Assembly (NCBI RefSeq): GCF_010730955.1
Contig: NZ_AP022577.1
Span: 5,991,482-6,055,481 of the forward strand
Direction: 5' to 3'
Length of the DNA: 64,000 nucleotides
From: Mycolicibacterium aubagnense
Lineage (GTDB): Bacteria > Actinomycetota > Actinomycetes > Mycobacteriales > Mycobacteriaceae
The notes beneath the pieces were generated by a model. The model did not search any database, was not told the origin of the DNA, and saw only the letters and a list, made by a program, of their open reading frames with translations. Positions 1 through 7,972 of the stretch are shown one piece after another (position 1 is the stretch's first letter; every line of letters starts with the position of its first letter). Made by a program: the position numbers and the translations under genes.

Positions 1-73
1 ACCTGGTGATGGTGTCTATGGCCGCGACAATATTTTGGGCATAACGGGAATCGTGCCGTGTCGGATCGGTCAA
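1..73 (-). CDS. HEPN-domain toxin, N-terminal 24 residues only (runs off window)
   Basis: The reading frame on the minus strand starts at a TTG (71-73) that overlaps the stop codon of the upstream nucleotidyltransferase gene and runs off the window edge. The visible start reads MTDPTRHDSRYAQNIVAAID, which fits the first helix of DUF86/HEPN proteins, where a D-x-I segment begins the helical bundle. HEPN toxins are RNases whose Rx4-6H motif lies further along, outside this window. Overlapping start and stop codons with an MNT-type partner is the usual layout of HEPN/MNT toxin-antitoxin pairs. The assignment rests mostly on the neighbour because so little of the protein is visible. Confidence 0.55.
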   Translation of the reverse strand, partial: MTDPTRHDSRYAQNIVAAIDTITR

Positions 74-387
74 AGCGGGATCGTCTTCCCTCGAGAAATC
101 GATGCGGCGACATCTTCCCGGGCGAATTTGAGTACCAAGACGTCGACTCCGACCCCCAGCAGCTCCTCCAATTCGACAGATAGCCCAGCGGAGTTCATGA
201 ACTGCTGGCCCGCGGACTGACCCGGGAAGTCAACGAGCAAATCGATGTCGCTGTCGCCCTGCGCCACGCCGGCCGCCACCGACCCGCATACGCGGATGTT
301 GGCGGCTCCGCGGGCACGCGCAGCTCTATTGATCCCTCCGCGATGATGGCGCAGGAGCCGCAGCAGCCGATCAGAGTCTGGTGACAT
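70..387 (-). CDS. MNT-type nucleotidyltransferase (antitoxin of HEPN/MNT pair)
   Basis: This 105-residue protein carries the minimal nucleotidyltransferase signature GSVAAGVAQGDSDIDLLVDF: the G-S followed about ten residues later by the D-x-D pair that binds metal. A later V-D-V-L strand would supply the third carboxylate. Length fits the MNT family (about 100 residues). MNT antitoxins silence the paired HEPN RNase, in characterised cases by adding AMP groups to it. The start at 387 was chosen because homologues usually begin shortly before the first helix; an in-frame ATG exists as far upstream as 468. The gene overlaps the HEPN frame downstream by four bases, so the two should be co-translated. 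Confidence 0.8.
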   Translation of the reverse strand: MSPDSDRLLRLLRHHRGGINRAARARGAANIRVCGSVAAGVAQGDSDIDLLVDFPGQSAGQQFMNSAGLSVELEELLGVGVDVLVLKFAREDVAASISRGKTIPL

Positions 388-504
388 CTGATCTTTGACA
401 TGGCCCGCAGTGCTGCCCATGCGGGTGATGTTACCGATCGGCAAGTCACCATGCGTTGAATGAGGCATGGGCGGTGCGGGTGCTCGTGTAGTGGCCGCCT
501 GCTC

Positions 505-1848
505 CTACTCCGCGCTCTCCGGCCGGTTCTGTGCAATGGTCCCGCCACGCACCGCCTCGCCGATCGTTTCGTGCCCGTTCATCCTGGCCGTTTCGGGCGT
601 GTGCTTGGCAACGGGGGTGCTCTGCTTCCCGGCCGGCGCCCCGTTGCCGCCCATACCCGGCATCATCGGCATACCCTGGCCCATCGGTTGTCCGCCGGCG
701 CTAGTCCCGGCTGGATTCGCTTGCGGCGCAACGCGCATGGCGTTCTCCGGTGCGCCGGCGGCCAGAGCGGTGCGCGGGGCGTCGGAGCGGCCGCTGACCT
801 GGGCGTCGGTGTGGAGGCCGGCGACGCTTGTGCCGGTGGTGGCTGGCGGGGACGCACCTGGAGCGGTCGGTGCTGGCGACGCCGGCGTGATGCTGGCGGT
901 CGGGCCCAGTACCGGGACCGCGGCCGGCGCCGACCCGATCGCACGATCCAAATCTTCAGTCGTGATCGCCTCGCCCTTGTCCTGCTGCGGATTTGAGCCG
1001 CCACCCAGCTGCGGCGCAGGCGGCGGAGCAACGGTTGGAGCGGGCGCCGCGGGCTGCTGGGGCTGAGGAATCTGCGCAGGCTGGCCCGGGTTCTTCTGGC
1101 CTGCCATCAGCGCCGCGATCGCCGCCTCATTGGCGGGGGAGCTGCCGGCAGAGCTCGGTGATGTGGCCGCGGCGGCCGGAGCAGGTGCGGTGCCGGGAAG
1201 CGCCGCGGCGGACCTGGCGGCGGGGGAGGGCGAAGCGGACGGACCAGGAGCCGACCGGGCGGCGGGAGCGGGGGACGGTTTGCCACCAGGAAGATTCCGG
1301 CCGGTCGGGTCGCCAGCGCGCTTCTCATTCTTCTGATGGACTTTGCCGTCGAGGGTGTTCGCGATCTTGTCAAACGCCTCGACCAACGCTTTGTCGGCGC
1401 TATCACGCGCAGCTCGCAGATCCCGGGAGCGGTCCCGCGCTTGTCGCAGCAATTCCGCGAGTCGCGCCACCTCTGCTCCACTGGAACCGCTCGTCGCGGA
1501 CGCGCTCAGCGCAGCGCTGGCCTGCTTCACGGCGGTGTCGGCCTCCTGAAGCTCGGCACGGGTCGGGGCCGTCTTCTTCCACGCGTCGGCCGCACGCTTC
1601 ATCGCCGATACCGCGGCGCCAGCCGCGACGGCGGCCGTGGCCTGCGACTCGAGTTGCTGGCGGATGGCCACCAGATCGCTGTGGACCTTGTCGACTTCGG
1701 CGGTCTTGTTGCAAGTCACGAGACCGGCTGCGGTTTTCTGTAAATCATCGGCCGCGGCTTCCAGTCCGCGGCCGATGGCGGTTAGGTCGTTGGCGGACGT
1801 TCCATCCAAGAACGTGAAGTCGTAGTCGGGATACTCAGACAGATCCAT
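505..1848 (-). CDS. Pro/Ala-rich protein with helical N-terminal half, function unknown
   Basis: This is a 447-residue protein of unrecognised family. Residues 1-180 are predicted largely alpha-helical and rich in Ala, Lys, Asp and Glu, with heptad-like stretches (LAELLRQARDRSRDLRAARD) that suggest a coiled-coil or four-helix bundle. From about residue 185 onward it becomes a long Pro/Ala/Ser/Gly-rich tail with a short Met/Gly/Pro patch near the end. Helical head plus Pro-rich tail recalls type VII secretion-associated substrates of mycobacteria, but I see no WxG or YxxxD/E motif and no signal peptide, so that is only a shape resemblance. ATG 1848 lies nine bases after a GGAG; an in-frame GTG is two codons upstream. 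The secreted-protease gene lies 49 bases upstream on the same strand, so they may form an operon. Confidence 0.7.
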   Translation of the reverse strand: MDLSEYPDYDFTFLDGTSANDLTAIGRGLEAAADDLQKTAAGLVTCNKTAEVDKVHSDLVAIRQQLESQATAAVAAGAAVSAMKRAADAWKKTAPTRAELQEADTAVKQASAALSASATSGSSGAEVARLAELLRQARDRSRDLRAARDSADKALVEAFDKIANTLDGKVHQKNEKRAGDPTGRNLPGGKPSPAPAARSAPGPSASPSPAARSAAALPGTAPAPAAAATSPSSAGSSPANEAAIAALMAGQKNPGQPAQIPQPQQPAAPAPTVAPPPAPQLGGGSNPQQDKGEAITTEDLDRAIGSAPAAVPVLGPTASITPASPAPTAPGASPPATTGTSVAGLHTDAQVSGRSDAPRTALAAGAPENAMRVAPQANPAGTSAGGQPMGQGMPMMPGMGGNGAPAGKQSTPVAKHTPETARMNGHETIGEAVRGGTIAQNRPESAE

Positions 1849-1897
1849 GCCCACATGCTCCGGTGATCGGCAGCCCCGTCCCATGCCAGGGCGCGAC

Positions 1898-2743
1898 TCA
1901 CGCAGGAGCAGTGACGGCCACTGCGTCGAGTCGCGCGAGGGTGGGAGCGAGGTATGTGGCCGTGGTGCTGATGCTGTCGCCTCCTTCGAGGAGGCCGACG
2001 AGTGTTGCTCGACGGTCTGGGCCGACCACGAACACTGGTGCGCCCGAATCACCTTTAGCGGATTCCGCGGCGAATCGAAGAAGCCCGTGGTCGCTGGTAG
2101 CCATCACCGCTCCGCATTGGATGCCTGACTTTGCGCCGTCCAGGCATATCGGCGTTCCAACTGGAAGTGCCTGCACCGCTACTTCGGGCATCACGCCAGC
2201 CACGGGGAAGCTCCCCGCGATTCTGGCGGCATCACGGGGTAGGGGCACATCGGTCCAGATCACGGCGGAGTCCTGAGCCGTGCCGTCGTCTTCTACTGCA
2301 TTGCTGGTCGTTCCCAGCAAGATTTGAGGCGACGTCTTTACGTCGGCCGTTGCAGACAAGTACTGATCAGTGGCAGCGTGCGCCGCTGTGCAGTGTCCAG
2401 CAGTTAGGAACCCGTGGCGGGATCCGGTGGTTACCGCCGGTCCGAGAGTGCAGGGAATCGCAACACCGTCGGCATCCCGGTGTGCCACGGAGACTCCGGG
2501 AAGCGCGATCGTGCCGAACTGAAAACCCTCGGTGTCACGCGGTGGGTCTGCAACGTCACCATGCACATCCAGGTACTGCTGAGGAGCCAGTGATGGCGGT
2601 GGCGCTTCCGCCGGCATCACTACTGTGCGCGCTTTCGCATCGTTGGTCACGACAGGCGCACCCGAAACCGGATGAGCGCATGCGGAAACAGTCGCGCCGG
2701 TCAAGACCAGCGCGACGGCGACGGCTGTCGCACTCGCGTGCAT
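1898..2743 (-). CDS. Lipoprotein with trypsin/chymotrypsin-like serine protease domain
   Basis: The 281-residue protein begins with a lipoprotein signal peptide ending in the lipobox VSAC (Cys22), so it should be exported and lipid-anchored. The protease domain shows His117 in TAGHC, Asp158 in AQDSAVIW and Ser233 in KGDSGAPV, a complete catalytic triad in the right order and spacing for the chymotrypsin fold. Cys98/Cys118 and Cys200/Cys210 could form disulfides. About 50 residues of linker separate lipid anchor and domain. Its substrate is unknown; the Pro-rich protein encoded just downstream is the obvious partner to test. The start is the first ATG, preceded by a non-coding stretch. Confidence 0.85.
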   Translation of the reverse strand: MHASATAVAVALVLTGATVSACAHPVSGAPVVTNDAKARTVVMPAEAPPPSLAPQQYLDVHGDVADPPRDTEGFQFGTIALPGVSVAHRDADGVAIPCTLGPAVTTGSRHGFLTAGHCTAAHAATDQYLSATADVKTSPQILLGTTSNAVEDDGTAQDSAVIWTDVPLPRDAARIAGSFPVAGVMPEVAVQALPVGTPICLDGAKSGIQCGAVMATSDHGLLRFAAESAKGDSGAPVFVVGPDRRATLVGLLEGGDSISTTATYLAPTLARLDAVAVTAPA

Positions 2744-2838
2744 ACACCAAGGGTGTCACATACGCGATTTGCATCGCTAGCCAAGTTGTCACGTCCCGAC
2801 ACGCCGACCTCGGATCGTCGATCCACCCTTCGCTGCAC

Positions 2839-3207
2839 TGGCGCATACCTTCCCGAGATGAGAGGTAAGTTGCCCGCCTGACCTGGTGAAACGGTCAATA
2901 AATCCGTCACCGCTGGCATCTACCTGCATCAACACGTAGCCGTCGCGGCAACCGAGGGTGCCTCTGCAGAACCCTCTCCCGATACCTGTAGGGGTATCTA
3001 GATGCGTTACATTTTTAGTTAGTTCTACTAGTTACATGTTCTGATTTGGATGTTCTCTGTTTTAGCAAGTATCCGGACACAGAGGCACCCCCGATTACCA
3101 CGACAGCTGCGTCAAACCTCAGCGCAGCATGGATTCTGACCGCAGTGTTGACCATCAGCGCAGTTCAAACGGGAAAGTCAGGCCTCGTTTCGGGAAGGTA
3201 TGCGCCA
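2839..3207. repeat. 18-bp inverted repeat bounding a ~330-bp non-coding stretch
   Basis: TCGGGAAGGTATGCGCCA is present on the plus strand at 3190-3207 and, perfectly, on the minus strand at 2839-2856. Similarity continues more weakly for about 25 bases on the outer-left side of each copy, so the unit may be about 44 bp. Between the copies I find no convincing gene; the stretch includes an AT-rich segment (3008-3045) unlike its surroundings and a GATACC/GGTATC dyad. The whole gap 2744-3487 lacks a supported gene. The repeats could be protein-binding or recombination sites, or part of a replication or partition locus; no IS ends or target duplication are visible. Confidence 0.6.
2981..2998. promoter_or_regulatory. 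Palindromic site GATACC-N6-GGTATC, possible operator
   Basis: Perfect six-base arms (GATACC and GGTATC) surround TGTAGG, followed by an AT-rich segment. The TACC/GGGTA halves resemble CsoR/RicR-type copper-repressor operators of mycobacteria, but no copper gene is adjacent, so the identity of the binding protein is a guess. Confidence 0.35.
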
Positions 3208-3487
3208 ACCGCAAGCCGCGATCGGGCGGAACACTCGCGAAAAGCAAGTAGCTGCGGATCAAAACCGCGCATGGACTCGCCTTGCGGCTTCGGCCGGGTC
3301 CTGAGGTTTCGCCACCACCTTCGGCCGCCGGTCACTTTCACCTCACTGGAGCATGGTTTCCGGGATGCAGCTCGACCGGCGGGCCGCAGATCGCAAGCGG
3401 AGACCGGAGAGCGCGCTGTATTGGTGGGGCCCGGTGTGCCGCGCACTCTGCACCTGAATTTGCACCCACATCGGCTAGGTTCCGCCC

Positions 3488-5665
3488 ATGGGTTCGAGCT
3501 TCACGCTGCAGGACGTACCGGAGCGCCTTCGCGCGCAGTACGCCGCGATGCCGCCGCATCTGCAGGCGACTGCGCTTGCCATGCTGGCGCGCACTCGGGA
3601 CGCGCGCCAGCAGCGTGAGCGTGAACGAAAGATCGTCCTGCCCGCTGCGCCGATGATCGACGAACGTGACCTGGTCATGTCGGTACTCAGTCGGTCCTGC
3701 GACGAGATGGTCGATGGGGCGACCGCACTTCATCAACGCCGCGAGATCGACGCCCAACTGGGAATCCCGCATCAAGACCGCGACATGTACCCCCACGCCC
3801 ACAATCAGCAGGTGAAGATGCTGACGCTGTCCGAAGCGGCCGCCATCCTCGACATCAGCGAATCGGCCGTGCGACGCCTGATTCGCGGCCGTGGATTGCC
3901 GTCGGTCCGGTTCTATCGGACGGTTCGCGTTCGATCGGACCACGTGTGGGCGGTGCGCAACCGAATGGCGGCAGGGCATCCGCTTAGTAGCCGCGAGCTG
4001 GTGCGTCACCGTCGCGGTGAGGTCTACCGCGGGGTGCCGCTGGAGGAAGTTGCCGCGACCCTGCGGGTGCACCCGCACACCGCGTGGCGGTGGTGGCGCC
4101 GATACGCGAATAACGCCGAACCCGATGCCCCGGTTACAGACTTGCCGTGGCGCGTGGTTGGCCGGCGCGACAGTGCACTGGTTCCTGAAGATGTGCTCGC
4201 CGCGTGGGAGGTTCCGTACAACCCCGCCTCGTTGCAGCTCATCCGATTCACCGACGTGCATCGGCTCAGCGCCCGCGAACGGCGGCTGATCGGCGAAGTG
4301 CACCGCCGCGAGAACGTGAGACCGAACCAGGTGCGCCGCACCGACAAGGTTCGTGACGCGGTGTCACGTACTCGGCTGTACACGATGGCCGAGGCTGCGC
4401 TGATGATGAACATGACCGCATCCGGTGTGCGTAAGGCGATCGAGCGCGCGGGGATCAGCACCTCGATGCTGTGCGGCCAGCGTCGAGTACGCCATGACGA
4501 CTTGTTCCAACTGATCAATCAGCGTTCACGAAAGATTAACCAGCGACTGCGTCCCTGGTTCACCCCGGACTACGGGGATGACCCCGCCATGGTCCCGCTC
4601 GCAGAGGCCGCGGAGCGCATCGGGGTAACGGTGCGGACCCTGCGCCGCCGAGGCGCTGTCGGAAAGATCGAGCTCGTGACGTCCGACGGTCAGCTGTTCA
4701 TGCGCCGCCACGAGGTGCACGCGGCGATTGCCGACAGCGCTCAACGCGCACACAGGTCCGACGAGCGCCGAACGCCATCATCTGCTTCGCTGAGCCAGGC
4801 GCATGTCGATTCGTTCGTCGCGTGGGCCCGTTGGCGTTATCCCGACATGGACCCGGCCGCCGCGCTGTACACCCGGGCGCGTGCGGCCGCACACGCCGGC
4901 TGCCGACCCAGTGTCATCGATGCGCTAGTGCATGAAGGGCTGATACCCGCGCGCCGTGCCGGCCGAGATTTCCAGATTCGGCTGGTCGACCTGATCGCCG
5001 CGGGGGTCTTCAGTGCGAAAGTGGCGCGCATGTGCCCGCGGCTTCAGGTGAGCGACCCGCAGCGGCGCCGCAGCATCGAAGCAGAATTCTTGACGTTCGA
5101 TCAGGCTGCCCGGCCCCTGCAGCGCCCCGCCTCGGAGGTGCGCTATCTGGCCCGGATCGGCACCTTGAACGCTGTCCGGTTCGGGGCCGGAGCGCATCGC
5201 CTTCACGAAAGCGAAGTGTTCGGCCCGGCCCGGGCCCGGTTCGACGAACAAGCCCGCCCCTACAGCATGTACACCCCGATGCGGCACATGGGATTTGGCC
5301 ACACGGTCAATGACGCCGCGGCGTTGATCGGTGTCAGCGAACGCACCGTACTGCGAATGATCTCGCGAGGGGCGCTGCAGGCCGTTGACGCCACCAAACT
5401 GAAGTGGCGCCGCGGTGAGAGCGGAATTCTGATGAAGCAGCCGGTTCGGGTCAACCATGGCGGGCTACTGGTATCGGACCGCAGCGTGGCCGCCGCCCGT
5501 CGTCTGCGTCAGATGCGTGGGGAGTTGCCGAAAGACGATGTGCCGATCACTGTCGAGCACGTGCGTGGGGGAACGGGGCCGCAGCTGCAGCCGTGGCAGC
5601 GGTACATGCTGGTGGACGACCGCGGAAATCGTCTCGACGAGTATGGGCGCGAGGTCGCGGGATGA
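3488..5665 (+). CDS. Large protein with about seven tandem MerR/excisionase-like helix-turn-helix units
   Basis: This 725-residue protein is built from repeated winged-helix-like units. Recognisable helix-turn-helix starts are LTLSEAAAILDISESAVRRL (about residues 110-130), PLEEVAATLRVHPHTAWRWW (about 190), YTMAEAALMMNMTASGVRKA (about 300), VPLAEAAERIGVTVRTLRRR (about 365), a weaker unit near 470, FLTFDQAARPLQRPASEVRY (about 535) and VNDAAALIGVSERTVLRMIS (about 615). Several are followed by the R-x-x-x-D/E-V wing typical of excisionase (Xis) and MerR domains. I do not know a named family with this many units in one chain. It probably binds an extended or repetitive DNA site; roles in partition, replication control or silencing are possible. 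Start ATG 3488 is preceded by GGTTCC; the inverted-repeat region lies upstream. Confidence 0.75.
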   Translation: MGSSFTLQDVPERLRAQYAAMPPHLQATALAMLARTRDARQQRERERKIVLPAAPMIDERDLVMSVLSRSCDEMVDGATALHQRREIDAQLGIPHQDRDMYPHAHNQQVKMLTLSEAAAILDISESAVRRLIRGRGLPSVRFYRTVRVRSDHVWAVRNRMAAGHPLSSRELVRHRRGEVYRGVPLEEVAATLRVHPHTAWRWWRRYANNAEPDAPVTDLPWRVVGRRDSALVPEDVLAAWEVPYNPASLQLIRFTDVHRLSARERRLIGEVHRRENVRPNQVRRTDKVRDAVSRTRLYTMAEAALMMNMTASGVRKAIERAGISTSMLCGQRRVRHDDLFQLINQRSRKINQRLRPWFTPDYGDDPAMVPLAEAAERIGVTVRTLRRRGAVGKIELVTSDGQLFMRRHEVHAAIADSAQRAHRSDERRTPSSASLSQAHVDSFVAWARWRYPDMDPAAALYTRARAAAHAGCRPSVIDALVHEGLIPARRAGRDFQIRLVDLIAAGVFSAKVARMCPRLQVSDPQRRRSIEAEFLTFDQAARPLQRPASEVRYLARIGTLNAVRFGAGAHRLHESEVFGPARARFDEQARPYSMYTPMRHMGFGHTVNDAAALIGVSERTVLRMISRGALQAVDATKLKWRRGESGILMKQPVRVNHGGLLVSDRSVAAARRLRQMRGELPKDDVPITVEHVRGGTGPQLQPWQRYMLVDDRGNRLDEYGREVAG

Positions 5666-5681
5666 TGGAGCGCGCTACTTC

Positions 5682-5870
5682 TTACGGGCGCGTTACGTCG
5701 CCGAGCAGGTTCGCTAGGGGGCGCGTGGCGGTGGCGGGCGTGCTTGCGGCGTGATCCGCTTCCTCTTCGCAGCCGTCGCACCACTCGCGCGACGAGAGCG
5801 TGAGGCACTCGTCGCCGCAGTTCGCGCAGGGCCGCTCGGTATGAAGCACGAGGTCGTCATCTTCGGACAC
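5682..5870 (-). CDS. Small zinc-ribbon-like protein
   Basis: This is a 62-residue acidic protein with two knuckles, CANC and CDGC, about 14 residues apart, a plausible single zinc-ribbon. The GTG start at 5870 is chosen because residues upstream in this frame are Arg-rich and look non-coding; no strong ribosome site is visible, so the start is uncertain. It lies convergent to the large HTH gene and downstream of another small gene on the same strand. Function unknown. Confidence 0.5.
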   Translation of the reverse strand: MSEDDDLVLHTERPCANCGDECLTLSSREWCDGCEEEADHAASTPATATRPLANLLGDVTRP

Positions 5871-5917
5871 AGCGACAGTGGACCCGCGGTCGGGTGCAGT
5901 TGTCGCAAGCGGCGCGG

Positions 5918-6184
5918 TTACCGTGCGCAGATCACCCGTGTGCCGCCGTCGTCGCCGATGCCGATCAGTTCTTCGTAGCCTTCTTCCAATCGGCTGATCA
6001 GGCTCTCGAACGTGATCGGGATTTCGCGCATCTCGGCGATCAGCGCTTCGAGTTCCAGCGACGTGGCCGGCGCGGAGCTTCCCTCGATACGAACCTCGAA
6101 GCGCTTCCCCGTGGAAGCTGCGCGCATGCGGTTGACCAGCACTGCATCGGTGAGAACGTATGAGCTGAGGCGGGTGGAGGTCAT
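5918..6184 (-). CDS. Small protein of unknown function
   Basis: This 88-residue acidic protein is probably alpha/beta with a C-terminal helix (ELEALIAEMREIPITFESLI). I do not recognise a family. An AAGGAA lies about 12 bases before ATG 6184. It could be co-transcribed with the small zinc-ribbon gene downstream, 47 bases away. Confidence 0.6.
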   Translation of the reverse strand: MTSTRLSSYVLTDAVLVNRMRAASTGKRFEVRIEGSSAPATSLELEALIAEMREIPITFESLISRLEEGYEELIGIGDDGGTRVICAR

Positions 6185-6346
6185 TTGCGCGACGTTCCTT
6201 CTCGGCCGTGCCGATGTTGATCCCCAACGCGCTCAGGTGGTGGAAGTCCTGAGCGCGTCGGGAGCTTCTCCTGACTCACAAGAGCATACCTGGACGTCTA
6301 GACAAGTTCTATCGTTGTCGCGGTGTGTTGCGTGCCCCGCGGCAGA

Positions 6347-7126
6347 TCAGTGAGCTGGAAATTCGTACTCGAGCAGGTAAGCCGACGCGATCTTGACGGT
6401 GTCGCAGACCTCGACCGGCACGCCGCTGCTGTCATACGCGGTCCGGATCAAGGTCAAAACAGGTATGCCCGGCGCCGTCGCGAGCGTTCGGCGCTCGTCA
6501 GGGGTGGGCATCCTTGCCCCGACTTCTTCGGTGAATCGGGCAAGGATGTGGCCGTTCTCCTCTAGTCGGGCATAGATGCCACCAGGTCCGGTATCGATCT
6601 CCTCGATTCGAGTGCCCTCGGCGAACGCGACCGGAATGTACGAGACGGCCGTTTCGACCGGCCTGCCATCTGCGAGATATCGCCGGGAGCGGGCAACCAC
6701 TTCGTCGTCAGCGGGGATGCGCAGGCGTTCGGCGACGCTGGGCGTTGCTTTTTCGCGACGCACCACAATGCTGTCGACGCTGGCGGTATAGCCGACGGAT
6801 TCCGCTTCGACGTCGAACGCCGATTTTCCGGCCTCCCGGTGCTTGCGGGCGAATCGATCCGAGGCCAGGCGCTTGATCGGCGACGCAGCCCGCACGAACA
6901 CTCCGCGCCCGTGCTCAGCGTGGACAAGTCCTTCGGTGCGCAGTTCCTGCAATGCCTGCCGGATCGTCATCCGCGCGACGCCGAAATGTTTGACCAGTTC
7001 GGCTTCGGACGGCAGTTGGCTGCCGGCTGGGAAACGTTGATCCTCGATGGCGGTGCGCAGGATCGCCGCGATCTGTCGATAGGTGGCCCGCTCGTCGTTC
7101 TCGTCGAGAGTGTCGAGTTGCAGCAC
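6347..7126 (-). CDS. GntR-family transcriptional regulator with UTRA effector domain
   Basis: The 259-residue protein starts with a winged helix of GntR type (YRQIAAILRTAIEDQRFPAG, then SQLPSEAELVKHFGVARMTI and RGVFV wing) and ends with a UTRA/chorismate-lyase-like ligand domain. GTG 7126 is the start because a strong GGGAGG lies eight bases upstream; longer versions begin in non-conserved sequence. UTRA regulators are usually repressors relieved by a small ligand. The gene is divergent from a Nudix hydrolase with an inverted repeat between them. The same pair, KorSA-type GntR regulator plus Nudix 'Pif', is known from integrative elements such as pSAM2, which suggests control of a mobile element here; that is inference. 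Confidence 0.9.
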   Translation of the reverse strand: MLQLDTLDENDERATYRQIAAILRTAIEDQRFPAGSQLPSEAELVKHFGVARMTIRQALQELRTEGLVHAEHGRGVFVRAASPIKRLASDRFARKHREAGKSAFDVEAESVGYTASVDSIVVRREKATPSVAERLRIPADDEVVARSRRYLADGRPVETAVSYIPVAFAEGTRIEEIDTGPGGIYARLEENGHILARFTEEVGARMPTPDERRTLATAPGIPVLTLIRTAYDSSGVPVEVCDTVKIASAYLLEYEFPAH

Positions 7127-7154
7127 GCGTCTACCTCCCAACTGCTCTAGATGA

Positions 7155-7180
7155 CTAAACCAGTCCACTGTACTGTTTAG
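7155..7180. promoter_or_regulatory. Inverted repeat between divergent GntR and Nudix genes, likely operator
   Basis: CTAAACCAGT at 7155 is mirrored by ACTGTTTAG ending at 7180, an almost perfect dyad centred in the 95-base gap between the two divergent starts. GntR regulators commonly bind such sites and repress themselves, so this is the best candidate for autoregulation and Nudix control. Confidence 0.55.
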
Positions 7181-7221
7181 AGCACGCCAAACTCCGGCTC
7201 GGAACGAATGGAGATGAACTG

Positions 7222-7650
7222 GTGACCTCTTCACCCAGGCACTCGGTCAGCGTCGCCGGCGTCGTGGTGGACGACGCCGGACGCGTATTGACTATCTGCC
7301 GCCGAGACAACGGACGGTGGGAAGCGCCGGGCGGTGTGCTCGAACTTGGTGAATCGTTCGAAGACGGCGTTCGCCGAGAAGTTTTCGAGGAGACCGGACT
7401 TCAAGTCGAAGTGCAGCAGCTCACCGGGGTCTACAAGAACGTCAGCCGCGGCATCGTCGCGCTGGTTTTCCGCTGTCGCCCCGCTGCCGGTAGCGCCCGC
7501 CCGACCGCGGAGGCGCGCGACGTCATATGGATGGACGCCGACCAGGTGGACACGATGATGGCGCCAGCGTTCGCGATTCGGGTGCTTGATGCCCTCGACG
7601 GCGGTGTGCACACCCGCACCCACGATGGAACCAACCTCGTTGCACCGTAA
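7222..7650 (+). CDS. Nudix hydrolase
   Basis: This 142-residue single-domain protein carries a complete Nudix box: Gly38, Glu44, then RREVFEETGL at 51-60, matching GX5EX7REUXEEXGU. Such enzymes cleave a nucleoside diphosphate linked to another group and need Mg2+ held by the Glu residues. The substrate cannot be read from sequence. GTG 7222 is used, with a GGAG eight to ten bases upstream. Its divergent GntR neighbour and the operator between them suggest joint regulation; in pSAM2-like elements a Nudix protein limits transfer between cells carrying the element. Confidence 0.9.
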   Translation: MTSSPRHSVSVAGVVVDDAGRVLTICRRDNGRWEAPGGVLELGESFEDGVRREVFEETGLQVEVQQLTGVYKNVSRGIVALVFRCRPAAGSARPTAEARDVIWMDADQVDTMMAPAFAIRVLDALDGGVHTRTHDGTNLVAP

Positions 7651-7692
7651 AGCGGCTATCGCCGCGTCACGGCAAGGTGGCGGCCGATGGCA

Positions 7693-7833
7693 TCAGTCGC
7701 CGTAGACGTAACGCTCGTATCTCGCTTCAGCTCTCTCGATGGCGGCGTCTTCGTCGAAACGATTGGCGATGAGTTCCTCGAAATCTGTGTGGTCCTCGTC
7801 GTAGCGGTCATGACGTCGGTCGCTGTTGCCCAT
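7693..7833 (-). CDS. Small charged protein
   Basis: This is a 46-residue, very polar protein (MGNSDRRHDRYDEDHTDFEE and on) without a recognisable domain. It is supported mainly by a good GGGGAGG ribosome site seven bases before ATG 7833 and by its position at the end of the minus-strand gene series. Function unknown. Confidence 0.55.
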   Translation of the reverse strand: MGNSDRRHDRYDEDHTDFEELIANRFDEDAAIERAEARYERYVYGD

Positions 7834-7972
7834 GCTGTTTGCCTCCCCGCGTGCGGCAGTTAAGTGCGGTCGCACGCTAGGGCCGAACAGGTGTGGCGGA
7901 CGGCGGGGGCGCGGATCAGCCCAGGCCGCCAGCGGGTGATGCGGCACCTTCGACGGCCGCCAGTAGGGCTGT

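Noticed and set aside
460..2052. Long open frames on both strands over the Pro-rich gene (for example 460-1066 plus, 993-1817 plus)
   Set aside because: They are shadows of the GC-rich gene 505-1848; their proteins are Arg/Pro-rich without fold or ribosome site.
3046..3618. 190-codon plus-strand frame before the multi-HTH gene
   Set aside because: Its start lies in AT-rich non-coding sequence, it overlaps a well-supported gene and crosses one copy of the inverted repeat.
3338..4303. 321-codon minus-strand frame
   Set aside because: It is antisense to the multi-HTH gene and has no recognisable protein features.
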